Source: Echinococcus granulosus (Eukaryota > Platyhelminthes > Cestoda > Cyclophyllidea > Taeniidae). Taken from it: 64,000 nucleotides of DNA. The stretch lies in the NCBI RefSeq assembly GCF_000524195.1, contig NW_020170429.1:28525-92524 (forward strand), given 5' to 3'. Numbering within the stretch: the first letter of the stretch is position 1; each line of letters begins with the position of its first letter. Below the pieces are notes generated by a model that saw nothing but the letters and a program-made list of their open reading frames with translations, made no database searches and was not told the DNA's origin. The position numbers and the translations under genes are program-made. This document shows, in pieces, positions 24,424 through 37,546 of this stretch.

Positions 24424-27400
24424 TGGGGGGCCTAGACACAGTGTCCTCTGTCAGGCAAAAGGCAGCAAGGAAGGAATCTCTTGAGTAGTAGTCCTAGCAT
24501 CAGGTCTATATTCTACAGAAGGAACATTCCGCGTAGAATATGCTTTTCCAAGGGAAAGTGGTTTCACGTTAAAGTCGTCTCGTTAAATGTTTTAATCTAT
24601 ACCATAAATGCTAACTTTTGCTTAACTGTTCGGCCTTCGCTATTCGTACTCCGTTCTCGATGGTGGGAAGACTCGGGACGATGCATAGGCTGAAGTGATA
24701 AGCAGGCTCGATCCAACTGAGCTATGATCCAATTTAATTCAGTTAACTCTAAATCTTCTAGAAAAAACAATCTGACCTGAAAGGACCAAACTTGGAAAGA
24801 CTCACTCTTGATAAAGTTTCTCTTTTGGAGAACGGGACAATCATAGATGCTAACGCTAGCTACAATAAACTACCACCAACAGGTAGCATCCTCGCTGTGA
24901 ATCTAGTGCTAAAATCTTTAGTCCTGTCTCATAATCAGTTGCAGCTCATGCAAGGACACGTCATGGTTGAAGCGGAAGAGTGTCCAAAAGAAGGTACCTG
25001 TTTTAATGTATGCTTAGCTGAACACGTCAGTTAGTCTTTGCTGCTTTACTTTTGTCCAGGTAGCACGGTTGAAAGACCATATCTGTAGCCTCTTGGTGAG
25101 CTTCTGTTCGTGAATGCTAAACACTTTCTCCCACATCAAGTATTACATGTCATGACGCCAGGGGAGTTTGGGAATCCGGTACGAATCAGTCCGCAAGACT
25201 AAATTTACACATATTGAGTTTCAAAAACTTGGTAATTCATCAAATTCACCGAAGGAACGAGCAAATGTTCGAGTAAAATCTTATCTCATTTCACAAAATA
25301 CAAGAGCCTTTGGGAAGAAGTATGAATGATCCAATTCTTGGGCAAATTGGCCAAATGGCCTTTTAGTCTTATTGATCCGCCCAGAAGTACTATCCCGGCA
25401 ATTCAAAAAGTTCCAAATCCTTCAAAGCAGCTGACAGCCTGCAAATGCCCAAGTGCAGCCATGTGCCACCGCTTCATTGTAAGGAACGACTTTGGTGAAA
25501 CCTCATTTATACTCTATTCAGTAATATATAATGGACGGGATATACGTGAGGACATTTTGAGACGACTATATGCCCAACAGCCCATAAAACGAGGACTCAG
25601 TATTTTCTGTAGGTTTGTTGCCAAAACAGGAAATTGCACAAACCTTGCAACTCAACAAGGCAAAAATACCCCAATGCTTAATCATATGGCAGAGTTAAAG
25701 CGATTTAAACAAGCCTTTAAACCACTTTGGAGTGACTTGACTGAGATAATATTTATCTCCAAAATAGTGACACCGATTTTTTGCACACAAGTTCGAAACC
25801 AGGACTGTATTTTCACACGAAGTCCCGCAGTTAGTGAATTTACCCCCCAGGTGAATTAATAATTGTGCTTATGCCATTTTTGAAGGTAATGACAGTGCAG
25901 TCACAGGCGATTCATGGACCCCTAATATAAAATAGCAGATTTTCGCCAACATACCCCTTTAAAAATAGTTACTGGTTCAGTTTTAAGTAAGCACTATTTA
26001 AAAATCTTCAGTTTTGCGCGCAAGAAGACGACTATCTTCCTTCTCCGGCAAGCTTTAAAGATAAATAAGGTAGTCACAGCCGTCCGTATTTAATTGCTTA
26101 ACTTCGAATGGATATGTGCTGGCTGAAATTGTTATCAAGAGTGTAGGCTGGCATTTTTTATTCTTAATAAATAAGATGAAATTTATATTAAATGGTTTTA
26201 TTGGGAATTTTGGGGAGAAGCATTGTTTATTAATTAAATGGACAATACCACTAACGAAAATATTTTATTTGCTACAGTTTTTCAAGTTAATAAACACAAA
26301 GTACTATTTGACCTTCACTACTCTTTGAAGTTTTCTACCAAGACAAAATATAACACAGGCTATTGTGGCTTGACTCGTGTTACGTGAAGCAGGCATTTTA
26401 TGTGGCCATAAAATTTTGTGCGTTTTCCGGTCTGTCTGTTTGCAAAAGGTTGTTCTAATTTGTTGTCACCTAATGAGTGCCGAGACTTGTTTAAGCACAT
26501 GCTTTATAGGACACATATGTGATGGACTCGATTATCGGCATGGCGTCTATATTTTTTCTCTCCATTCCTTTTTTTGCTATTTTTAAGCCCATATAATGGG
26601 TTGATTGAGTTTGATGGATGTGGCCCTGGCTTCTCTTCTTCATGAACTGACTTAGCCTCGGTTCCAGAGTTGCGGAAACCACCCTTGCACATAATTTGCT
26701 GTGTAGCATTTGGTGGTGTGCTGTACGGTAACAGGGTAGACTACCCAGAAAGGCTCCAGTATATCTGGTTCTGGTTAAGGGCGTACTCAGGGTTAGGTTC
26801 ATCACATTCGGTTCGTGGTTATGGAGATTTGCTTGTTGGTATTGGTTAAAAAATTTTGAGGTCAAAGTGTTGATGATGACCGGGTCGGTGAAACAGCTTG
26901 CCAGCTCGTTTTGAGGGCTCAAAATTGTGGGCAACAGTGGTTGCTAGTACTCACAAATCAAATGTTTCAGACGGCTTTTACGTTTCTACAAGGCTGGGGC
27001 TTTCCAAAATTCGACGGAACCGTACCCGAATGACAAGTCACTCAACAGTCATCGCGTTTCACATTTCAGTTTCTTCGTCGGAAATGCAGAATCTTCTTTT
27101 AGTGGAAGTTTTATGCGACTATCGGTACCAATGGCTATCAATAAGTAGTATTCCAACTTTTCGATGCAGCTTCGCATTGGTGGTTGAGCAAGCACAATCC
27201 ATAGATTCATATTTGCAATTTTCGTTGAGGCGGACGTTTTACTTTCCCTGTAACTAGTCGTTGAGTGTGTATTAGCTGGAACGACAACTGTTAGTTTAAG
27301 GTCAGGTCAGATTGCAGGAAACAGCACAGCTAACTCTATACTCATGCACGGGGTCCAGGAGGAGCCAAAAAGTACACAAAACTGGGGGTACTGCCGAGAC

Positions 27401-30265
27401 TAATCAAGAACCTGTGGTGATGCCTGTGCCTGAGGTTGCTAATTCTGAGTTTCGCCTCCTCCTAAGGTCAAGCGTCGGTCATTGACACTGACTAACACGT
27501 CCGCTTGGAGAGGAGAAAAGACCACTGCAGACGAGACGTTCTGTCCCCCTAATCCGCGACATCATCACTCGCACTACATAGCTGAACAATTTAAGTGGTG
27601 TCTACCTGTCTAATTTATTACCTTAAACTCAGTCAACCTGCTTTTTTGTTTAGACAAAGGTCAGACGCGAATAACCGATTTGAGACTTTCTTTTAAGAAG
27701 ATAGTTTTTTGAACAGTTAACGGCACAAAGTGCTATTGCAAACAACTCGCTATTCACAGTTACTCAAAAAACTTCAATGAACGTCTTTTCATTACCAAAG
27801 AAGGTGTTTTCAAAGGCTCAATTGAATAACCTAATATCTCTGAATATGGGAGAAATCGAGGAGCAAAGGTTCGTTATTCACCATGCAATTCAATTGTAAA
27901 GAAGGGATTCAAAAGTGCTGCCAATTATCTGGATCGTAGTAGAAATGAGATAAAAAAGCGACGCCAACTAGGGCATCCACGATCACTTCCCCGGCAAAAT
28001 TGCTTTCCGATTCCCCTCCACGTGGCCATTAGTTGGGCAGGTGGTTGTGATCTTGCGGCAGAAGTGCATGTATTGCTGACAGCAAACATTGTGCCGACAG
28101 TTGGCATGCGAAACGTCTCGTGACGCTGTACATAGCCTGCTTGACAAGAGTCACACAAAACGAATGCGAGCACTTCGTTTGCGCAATCAGCATTCCAATC
28201 CATCAATGAGTATGTGTTTATCGGGGCAAGTTTGTAGGTCAGACTGAAAGGTTATGACTTGATCAGCTGGCTTTATACATTCGCCAATTTCGGCTACGAA
28301 AAGATGTCGGAAAAGCAACTACTTATATGTAATTAAGCAACGAGGTAGACAAAGAAGAGACCTATCGATGTATGATATCTCGCTTTACTAACCCAAAATC
28401 CAACCTCTCATGGATTGGCAGTCTTGTTTATTAGCCCACTGACATCCACCTTGGCGGTGAGTATGAAAAGGAGGGCTTTTGCATCGCTTTAAATGCAAAA
28501 TTGAAAAGACAGAGGGTACATCCACCCTTCTAAAGTAGTAAGGGGCCTCTTTAATTACCTCTTTTTCTTTGGAGTAACGATCACTAGATATCTATATTTC
28601 TTTCCCAACGAGAAATGTGTTAGCGAATCCCACTTTTGTAGTATGTTTTTTATCTAGGCTTAAACAGACACCGCCCTGGACGCCTCCAAGTGTCCACTCA
28701 ACTTACATGTGACCCCTCTCTGATCTCAGAAAGAGGAGATAATAATTACTTAGGGAGTTATAATTAGGCGAACGGGGAGTAGGGGAGGTGGAGGAGCGTT
28801 ATCGCCCTCTCATATTAGATGGCTAATTGCTTCGCTGTCACACGCGAATGGGACTTTCTTCTAGTTGATACATTCACTGCTTGAACCGGGTGAATGAATA
28901 AATTTCAGTTGCGGCTGTTGTGTTTGATCTTCAGCAAGTGAACAGTTGCGATTGTAACACGCGCACACAGTCCCGACAGGAGAAATTGGTGGATCTCAAA
29001 GTTGTAGTATGGGGAGTGATTGAGTTGATTCAAACGTGTTGGATTCAACAGATATTACTGGGAGTCCGAAATACCAAAGAAACAGAACGGACGTGGATGA
29101 CGAATACTGCGCCAGTGGATCGAAATACTGCTATCTGTACACAATAATACTCGCGCACAAAGTCAGAGGGTACCAGGAAGATTTGAAACACTAAAGACAG
29201 TTGGTAAATTGGCATAAAATTTTCCAAAATCGGTTTAATCAAGGCTCATAAATATACTGGGGGAAATGAAGTCCGGTTTAAATCAACAGGTTCATCATCA
29301 ATGAGGAAAGTAATAGAAATCAGTTGCGGTGGTCATAACCCACAACCAATTGCAATGATTAGACAACGACTGATCCAGCTAAGTTGGTCATCGTCGACAA
29401 CATTTACCCAAGACTACAGTAATTAGGCAAGATGGTGGGATAAACAACAATTAGACACCTTTACCGGAAATCATCCATTGCTGTCGTAAAGAGTCCACCT
29501 TGAGTACTATCCCAATTTGATAACATTTACTTTCTGGTTTGCAATACGAATGGGCCTGACATTCATTATTCCACTAAGATATCAACAGCTTTTACTCCGA
29601 CTCGAAATAAAATCGCTCGAAAAACGCTGAACCGGTTAAAAGGGAACCATCGACTCTTAACTCTCACCGATTTAACAGCGGCTATTAGCAAACTACAGAC
29701 TACTGTTGGTGGAAGTTTACGGAACTTATATATCGATGCAGCACTCTAAAGGAACCAACCATCAATTTGATTTACTACAGACTTACCCAGAATTCCCTAA
29801 ACCACGGCAAAATTTAGAACAGATACGTAGGAGGTAACACTGACACTCCCAAACACAGTACCCACCATTCTTCTTTTCTGGACGAGAATGAACATGACTC
29901 TTCTACTTAAGACACAACCGCATCCACCCATTTCTCACTTGAAAAACTAAGCATTCTTTGCGATTTTATTAAAACATTTGGAAACAAGACTTTGATCAAC
30001 TAAATCTAGTACATCAGTCACTGGAACTATATTAAGCAATGTAGCAAATTTTGACATGAACTTATTAGGTGAAATAACAGTGTTCAATCCAGGCCCACCC
30101 TCATAAGCTCCAAACTAACTACCGGTTGCAAAGCACACAACCAAATAATGCAGCCGAATCGCACACAAAGTTTCGCATCATATTAATGTTTTATTAAAGC
30201 TAATATCTTCGACTGTTCTCATTGCAAAATAAGCGGGTGACTTTCCATCACCGACAACAACACAC
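24424..30265. other. Gene-poor stretch, 5.8 kb
   Basis: No gene recognised. The longest ORFs are 25326-25859 plus (177 codons, starts MIQFLGKLAKWPF), 26491-26934 minus (147 codons) and 26898-27257 plus (119 codons). None shows a domain or splice pattern. The part from 26100 to 26340 is very AT-rich. The segment 28660-28960 has a compact mixed-composition block with ctctctgatctcagaaagag and an aataaa signal, which could be an LTR end, but no second copy was found. Confidence 0.4.
25326..25859 (+). CDS. Uncharacterised 177-codon ORF, doubtful
   Basis: The longest unexplained ORF in the gene-poor region. It is cysteine-containing (KQLTACKCPSAAMCHRF) with a later RFKQAFKPLWSDLTEII. I do not recognise it. 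Its surroundings are AT-rich without neighbouring exons of similar character. It could be a transposon relic or a chance ORF. Confidence 0.2.
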   Translation: MIQFLGKLAKWPFSLIDPPRSTIPAIQKVPNPSKQLTACKCPSAAMCHRFIVRNDFGETSFILYSVIYNGRDIREDILRRLYAQQPIKRGLSIFCRFVAKTGNCTNLATQQGKNTPMLNHMAELKRFKQAFKPLWSDLTEIIFISKIVTPIFCTQVRNQDCIFTRSPAVSEFTPQVN

Positions 30266-30889
30266 CTAATCCCTCGGCCTATACTCATCATCCGAGAGGA
30301 ATGAGCTCAAAGGGCGCTCCGTATCAAAGTACTCCGAAGACGAGGATTTCGATGAAACCTGTTGTTGCGAAGATTCTTGGACTTTCTTCTGGTCATCAGG
30401 AGGAGCCGACGGAGTTGACGAATCACGTAACCCTTCAGCCCGCCGCCGCTGCTCCTGTTGACGGTAATATTCCCGCCTCTCAGCGTAAGTAGTGGGTGTC
30501 CGCACGACAAGTGGATCTCCCTCTGACCTCGGCCAGTCGTGTTCGATTGAGAAGTCAGGTCTCCGAGGCAGGGGGAGGGAGGGCTGATGGCCGAGGAGGA
30601 AGTCCTTTACACGGCTGTCCTGCAACTCGAGGAACATGCGTTTGCAGCGATCAATGTAACTTATCTTTCCACCCACGTAGCCAATCACACCCGCTATGAG
30701 GTAGCTGGGCATGACAAGGCGGGGACGGTTGTTAAAAAAACCTCGAGATTGCGCAAAACTGACTGCAAGGGAAGCGCCCATGATCATAGGGACGCAACGG
30801 CGCCAGAAGGACTCTTTACGGCAGCGTCGAAATGTTGCCATATCCTCAATGGTTAATTCGGGCGGGGAGCCCTCGAGCCCACGCATCAT
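30266..30889 (-). CDS. OCIAD1: OCIA-domain protein (OCIAD1/Asrij type)
   Basis: OCIAD proteins sit in mitochondrial and endosomal membranes; OCIAD1 is linked to respiratory complex assembly and to JAK/STAT signalling (family knowledge). Single exon of 207 residues. The OCIA domain covers about residues 12-88: LTIEDMATFRRCRKESFWRR, VPMIMGASLAVSFAQSRGF, PSYLIAGVIGYVGGKISYID and RCKRMFLEL. It matches the family pattern EE-R-F-EC--ESFW-R--P, two hydrophobic hairpin segments, and GYF-GK-SY---C. The C-terminal half is polar and low-complexity (RREYYRQQEQRRR, SSKSSSSEYFD) and probably disordered. The ATG lies five bases after a 3' splice site (ccacag|AAATCATG), so a 5' untranslated intron or trans-splicing is likely. 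Confidence 0.9.
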   Translation of the reverse strand: MMRGLEGSPPELTIEDMATFRRCRKESFWRRCVPMIMGASLAVSFAQSRGFFNNRPRLVMPSYLIAGVIGYVGGKISYIDRCKRMFLELQDSRVKDFLLGHQPSLPLPRRPDFSIEHDWPRSEGDPLVVRTPTTYAERREYYRQQEQRRRAEGLRDSSTPSAPPDDQKKVQESSQQQVSSKSSSSEYFDTERPLSSFLSDDEYRPRD

Positions 30890-33800
30890 GATTTCTGTGG
30901 AACAGATTTATTCAAAAACGGTAACAAAGTTAGGCAAACTCTAAAACCCGACAGGCAACAACTACTATGGCGATATAAAAATAATGTTAAAAAGCCATAT
31001 CATACTTAAAAACTTGCTTTATTGAAAATGGCAGACCCATGTATCGACAGAAGAACTAGGAATGGGATATGAGTGGCGAAAATGCGTGCACCTTCAGATA
31101 CAAAAAGGCTGGCAGAACTAGAACATAGCCTAGTGTTAGAGATCAAAAGTGAGAGCCTATTTGACACTTATCAGATGCATCATAAGAGATACCTTCAGTG
31201 AGGCTTATTAGAGGCAAATATACGTACATTACCAATTGCCTAAAAGCTCCCAACGACAAACAACGTATTTTCACGGGTCAAGTGAAGACCAGCACAATGA
31301 TTGGTTTAGAAATCTGCGATGTCCGATTTTACAGTGAGTATAAAAGTGCCAGAAAACCCTCTTAGTCAGCAAATATTTATTATTTTTAAATGTTGCAAAA
31401 AGATATTATGTAAAATAAATAAAATTTTACACTAAAACAAATGCTAATGATGCAGCTGTGGCCTTAAACCCGTGACCTCTGCTAACCTATCTTCTCACAC
31501 TTAATTGGGATTGTATGTAGGTGTAGTTCGTCTTGATGTTTCGAATTGCTTCCTATAATTCTTACCCTGCTCACCAGTTGATTCTCAAATTTAGTAATAT
31601 TGGTAGTTTTTCCTTTCATCGTGCTTTAATTTTGAGCAGATGTTAGTTGAAGTAAAGCTAGGCTATTTTGTTGAAGGTTGTGAGCCTGCTTGTGGATTTG
31701 AAAAGGGTTTCCTTGTTTAGGTATTGCATTTTTCTACTATTTCCCATGTTTTGCCTTTGGGTACTTAATTAGGGATGCTGTGTTCATTTTAGCTTCGGAA
31801 ACCATATTTCTATGCTGGATGCCCACGGCTCCCCTCACTCTGTTTGACCTTTCAGTTAGTAGTTTTGTCATATATCTGAATCTCAGTCGTCGTTAAACCT
31901 TCTTAGTGTGGTCTTTATTTCAAGTGTGCAACTGCTTCATTTCTAAGCCAAATTAGGTCCTCTGGTTGTGTACGCCTTCTATCATAGTCAAAATACTATA
32001 GTTTGATTTGATCTTTTTAAATATTTTTTTTTGAAATCAGTATTTCGTATTTAGTCTTTGAGACAAATTTCAATACGCTGTTGGAGTTATGATGTATCCC
32101 ATTTAGTTGGGTGTTTATCTACCTTTGGTGGATTTGGCAATTATGGAGTGAAAATGAGGGATAAAATATCAGTTCAAATGATTGTAGACATATAATCGGC
32201 TGGCAGGGTGGTGATTTTTGCAAAGAATATCAGTCTCTTATTCGCTCGCCTGAAGTTATGCGGATATGAATGCTCTATTCTGTCCGACGTTCGATTTGGT
32301 GTCACTTCACGTCTCACCACACCACCCTGAGTGATTTAACGTTTGTCGTGGACTTCATCAAGCAGTAGCAGACTTAATTAAGACGAGACACGATCTATTT
32401 GAGCCATTTGTTTCCCCAGCTCAGGTGTCAGTTCTGTGTGACTTAATCCTCCCACGAATCCCACCATGGGTGCTTTGGTATTTACCGTGTTTTTCATTCA
32501 CTAAAAACTATGGCCTATTCAAGCTATGTGTAATTTCTTGCTGAGAGACATGTAATCCACTACAGTAAATCAGGATTGAACCACTTACTTTTTTTACATA
32601 GAACTAATTTTTAGCATTACCATGCATGCTTTAGTGGCCACCTTGCAACTTTTCGGTTAAAATCAGCGCTTCCAACCAGAAGTTTCTTTGTGCTACCTAT
32701 CTTTACTTTAACCCCTGTGTAACTTAAGTAAAATTCCTCATTCCTTTTGCAGAAAACGCATTAACTGGTCCATCACTCAACTCAGCATCAATTTTACTTT
32801 ATTGCTATTCCATCTCTCATGTAATCAGAACAAACTTCTTTCAACCCACGTTCGCGAATCCACTTCCATGGCTGTGCCGACATGAGTATCCTGTTTCTTC
32901 GCTGATAGTACACATTTCCTAAAGTTGGGTTTGCTTAGCTTTGCTTGTTCATATCAGACGAATAAATGATTAAGAAGCGATGTTCGATCTACCTTCCCGG
33001 CATAAATGTCGCTGTTATGGGCTGAGTGCTTTATTTTTCCTTAGTTGTTCTACCTACTAACTAAAATCCACTTTAAGCCAATTTACATTTATGCAACCTA
33101 GCCAGGAGTGCTCATGTCGTTATCGCCTAGTTGGTTAATTAAATGTCATCATTTTAGACGACTGATGTAAGCGAATAATGGAAGTGCGACACATTTCTAG
33201 AGTGTAAACTTCGCAAGGTGGGCGTTTTTAGATCCTGAATTTCCCCTCAAGAGCGCTTTATTTGCCCGTCAGTCAACTCACTATCAATTGGCTTTGCTCA
33301 TCGTTATCATTTCACTCTAGTGGCTGCTCCACAATTTGCTCTGCTGAAATCTTATTCCTTAGCTATCTTTCCACTCGTGCCATCTCTCCTCTGATTGATG
33401 TTTTGCAAACTTGAACTGAGCAATGAGGTTGGCTTTGGTCAGTTAGATTGATTTTGCATCACTTGAGTTAATAATCATATCGTTTAGTTTTAATCAGCTT
33501 ACTTGTGTACGTGACTTGAATCGCAACTTTTCCTTACCCGGTCCATCAACATCTCACTTTCTGCTTCCGGTCTCATCATGACCACCTCAGTGGTTATTCC
33601 GTCGTTTACTTATTTGCACTTGAATTCCAGGTTCTCTGTTTCTTTCTAATGAACCGTCCAGAAAGGACAGTGTAGTCCACATCCAAGATCATTCACTTCG
33701 CTGCCATTTTTAGGTAGCCGTTCCACAACTTATGTAAGTAGAGCCAAATCTCTTACCTCCATTCTATGAATATTAAACCAATTCGTCATCTCTTCTTTCC

Positions 33801-34076
33801 GGCCTCATCATGCGGGATTTATTTGTTTTGTAATGCATTTGATTAGAACCGGCTTGTCACCTAACATCGCCTCATCTTTTTTCAATTCTATTATTCATGT
33901 TTTAACGGTTGTCTTGTGGCTCTAAGTCAGTACCGGCTTTTCCGTCTACCCTTTGCCTAATCCATCCCCAAACAAACAATTATGGAAGTTGAACGTCCTC
34001 CCTTTTCTGTGGAGAGCAATGCTCTAGGTAGTTTATCAGTCACTTCAGCATAATTTTCCTTCCTCCTAGCGTCATT
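30890..34076. other. Intergenic stretch of 3.2 kb without genes
   Basis: Divergent spacer between OCIAD1 (minus) and the BRMS1-type gene (plus). No ORF of note. From about 31500 the plus strand is rich in T and C. Phrases such as tcatcatg, ggtccatca and cacttcc recur loosely, but I could not define a repeat unit. Confidence 0.5.
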
Positions 34077-37000
34077 ATGAGCGCCACAACCAAAACAGCA
34101 GAGGATGAGCAACCAACAACTTCAGCAAAATCAGATACAGTACCCGGCAGCAGCGTCGGTGGTGACGGTGATATGAAGATGGACGCTGAAGCAGAAGCCG
34201 ATTTGCTGGCTGTGGAGGCCATTCCCGAGCCGGCCCTGGAATCAGTGAAGCGCGAACTCATTCACGAGATCGCGGAGTTGGAATGGGAGTTTAAACAGAT
34301 CAAGGAAGCCCTTTTTGCGGAGCGCATCGCCCAGGTAGACCGCAAATTGCAGCAACTACGTGCCTCCGAAGCGCCCGAACTCCTCAAGGTTTTCGAATTG
34401 GTGGATGAGACTTATAGCATTCGAAAAAAGGTTTGCATCGACCTTTTTTACTCTTGTTAACTTGTTGCAGCTGTGCCTTCAACTTGTTAAGCTTCACACG
34501 CACATTCGTGTGTCAAATTACGGTTGTCTTGTAGACGTACTCAAGGTCTGAAATCTGGTAGTAGTGCGCTCAATTATTCCAGCATTATCGACATTAACTC
34601 AGTAGGAAGCATCAAACTTATACAGGCTTTGTGTAGCCCATGGTTTTTCGTTTGTGAATCGACTCTTACTTTCGTCCTGTTTTAGCCAAAGGTCATGAGG
34701 TCATTAATTGATGAATAGCTTCGCACCAGCCGATATTCCTTCTTCAGTCGTGTTTCCCCTAGATGAAAATTACCTTCGTTGCGCTTCAAGGTTACGGAGA
34801 TCTTGATGCATCCCTGTTTCATTTGATTTGTCGCAAGGAAATGCGATTGCTTTTTTTCCTTTGGGCTGCTGCAATCCTTCGTACCACCGTTTGTGCCACT
34901 ATCAAAATGATGCTATTGACATACGGAAACTACTTATCTCAATGGATCCTATCGCTGCTGCCTGTTTTGTCAATCTTATTTATCAAGGGGTAGAATACAC
35001 GATCAGGTGTGGGGCAACGCAAATTCTAATGCAGCAGTAAGTGTAAAAACCGAGAATGCGAATGGCAATATCAAAGTGATGTGTTTAAGTGTGATGCTAC
35101 AATATTCAAGGTCTTGCACAACCTCCATCTTATTTTCGTACTTATTAACAAAGTGCGTTGGCACCACTCGTGGAGATGCCTTTGGATAAAAGCTGTGCAC
35201 CTCGTAAACTTTAATTGCTTAAGCTGCATAAGAGAAATAGGTTTGCAGGTTTTGAAACAACTCCAACCGCCCCACAAACCAATCCCAAAGGTGTGTGATC
35301 TAGCACCAGGAAGATACCTAGGCACCCTTCATCGGTAACCCATTTATCCCCGTGACCTGGAATTTCGCATCACTTTTGGACACTTTCATGGCAAAGAGTA
35401 CCTCTTAGTAGGAGAGCGTGAAGCATGAGTTTGAGAACTTTTTACTGCTTCTGTAAACACATTACATCTGGGATGTTAATGAAGCCATTCATATGGCATG
35501 TTCGACTGTATGCCACGGTGATCATAAATTTGGGTATTCATTATATGAAAATTAGGGCACCGGCTTCCCACTACAGTCATGGACTTTTGAACGATGGCAG
35601 TCGATGGGCTTGTTCTTCTTGGTGAAATACCCAAGTCTATAAACTACCATGGATGGTTGCATTATCGCTCCCTTGATCATTCACTCCCCCTAAGTTGTTC
35701 AGTGTCTGAACAATCGGAAGGGAGACTTCGGAACTTCTTCATGTCTTCCTTCTGTTGCTGCATAGGTGGCGAAACACCGACGTGACTTTGAGCTGGAGGT
35801 GGCAAACAAGGAGTTTGACAATGCCCTTCAGATGACCACCTACGACGCGGAGGAGAATTTGCGCACCACCGAGGAGCGCGTCCGTCTGCGCATTCAGGAG
35901 GGAATTTGTGGCATCCAGGTGGAACGAGCCATGGCCAAACGCACGCGTCAAACGCTTAAGGCTCATGGTGTTTCTGGCGGGGGTGAGTGCCTCTAACGCT
36001 TACACACATTTACTGATTTAATTTGCGATTAGTGCTGAGGGAAAAGGGATGGGGGAAATGGTAGATGCAAAGGTTTATTACTGATTTGGATGGACCGTCT
36101 GTGCTTGCCCCTCGGGCCATGAAGGACGCATCAATTTACGGCACAGACATGTCTACTGATTGCGAGGATGTCAGCAGTGCAATTGTTTGTGCGGGTGATA
36201 TTTTGATTGGTCAGGCTAGCGGTATTCATTGACCAATCGCGATGCAAGCTGCCCGTCTTGCCTCTTGCGGTCGGTTGTTGTAATTTAAGCACTATTTACG
36301 CCATTAATTTTTTGGCATACCCGTCCACCTGTGTAGTTTTATGACTCTAGTACTTCGTTTAGCCTTTTTTGGGTTTGTCGATTTTGAATCCTCCCCACCA
36401 CAGCATCTGATTCCCGGTACAATTACCTTCAGTTCACTCACCTTAAACATCTCAGTCATCTGTAACCACAGCAAATTGATAATACATGGTGCGTTCTTCA
36501 AAAGGGACGTTTTAGAGCGATATTCTTGTCGTAAAACATACCTTTGCATTATTAACTATACGTTTTCGCTGCACAGTCGGTTATTTTGATGTTGCAACCC
36601 GGAGATGTAACTCCTTTTCGACTATCAGGGCATCGTGCATTCACTCAACTTGAGTTTAACGACGGGACCATTTTATACGTCAATCCCTATTCGTAGGAAT
36701 ATTTAACTGACAGACGAGCTGTCTGCAATGTAATTCAAATAGTATGAGCCGTAGTAAGTGAGACATTTGAATGGCGTAAGCTTTTCAAAACGGCTCAACT
36801 TCTGCCTGTCACAATCCTGGCTGTATTTGTTCCAGCTTACACCATTCGTTTATTCATTCACTCAAAATTATGCAGGAGACGGATTCTTTAGTACAGGCGG
36901 GAAGGGTAATCAGTTATTATTAACGCATGCGCCTTAGGAATGGCTCAGACATGGTTAAACGCTGGACTGCTTACATGTAACAAGGGATTATGTAGTAAAT

Positions 37001-37546
37001 AGACGAGATTTTCATTCCTTGGAATTGGTTTCTTTTTCAAACTTAAAGGTACAGTTTCACTTCAATATTCCTGGTATACATGTCTAACAGCAAGTAGAGG
37101 CATCTTCATACAGAAATTTCTGTCTTCCAGGCCCCCCGCGAGATGAGCCACTACGTCAACAGAATGCGGGCTTGGGGCACTCTCACCACCACTACCACGA
37201 TCATTGCTCGACATCGCCGTCGACCACCTTGAAACCATCGGCAGAGGTAGCAGCATTGCTGGTGCCTGGACTAGACGATGACGAGGAAAGGGAGACAAGG
37301 AGGGGGGAAGCAGAGGGGATGGAGGAGGAGGATGAGGCAGAGGGTAAGGGAGACGACTTGACGGCGTCGGTGGTGTTGAATCCCAACTATCTGCCGGGTG
37401 TAGACCTTGAGCCACGACGCAAACCCGTCGCCCTCTCACCCTCCTTCCCCCGTCTCGTCTACGAACTGGACGAGGAGGACATTCGTGCCGACATTGAGGC
37501 CATCACCAATGCTATCAAGGTGGAGTCGACCGTCCTTTCGATGTAA
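34077..37546 (+). CDS. BRMS1/BRMS1L/Sds3-family corepressor subunit
   Basis: Family members are coiled-coil subunits of the Sin3-HDAC nuclear corepressor (family knowledge). Exons 34077-34430, 35766-35982 and 37131-37546 give 328 residues with phases 0 and 1 matched. After an acidic N-terminus, residues about 60-118 read IAELEWEFKQIKEALFAERI, QVDRKLQQLRASEAPELLK and SIRKKV, collinear with the BRMS1 pattern ELEKQF-DLKEQLYKERLSQVDAKL and APEYL. Exon 2 continues the coiled coil (AKHRRDFELEVANKEFDNAL). Exon 3 ends with RRKPVALSPSFPRLVYELDE and EDIRADIEAI, like the family's C-terminal RRK-P--VSGPYIVYML---DILEDW. Exon 3 also has a histidine cluster (HSHHHYHDH) and an acidic run, both absent from the proteins I remember. 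BRMS1L rather than Sds3 is favoured but not certain. Confidence 0.85.
34431..35765 (+). other. Intron 1 of the BRMS1-type gene
   Basis: Between AAG|gtttgc and gcatag|GTG. The ORFs inside (34763-35040, 35081-35338) carry no known domain and are taken as chance. Confidence 0.7.
35983..37130 (+). other. Intron 2 of the BRMS1-type gene
   Basis: Between GGGG|gtgagt and cttccag|GCC. Contains the inverted gattgg...ccaatc block at 36190-36260. No other feature seen. Confidence 0.7.
36190..36260. repeat. Inverted gattgg/ccaatc block related to 13910-14010
   Basis: gtgatattttgattggtc is followed after a short spacer by tattcattgaccaatcg. The pair recurs, with a longer spacer, at 13910-14010 next to the Gypsy remnant. 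Possibly a fragment of the same LTR. Confidence 0.35.

Noticed and set aside
26491..26934. 147-codon minus ORF
   Set aside because: Overlaps an opposite-strand ORF, no domain, no splice context; kept only as part of the gene-poor region description.
28660..28960. Possible LTR-like block with aataaa and a compositional change
   Set aside because: No second copy, no terminal inverted tg...ca pair I could trust, and no adjacent element proteins.
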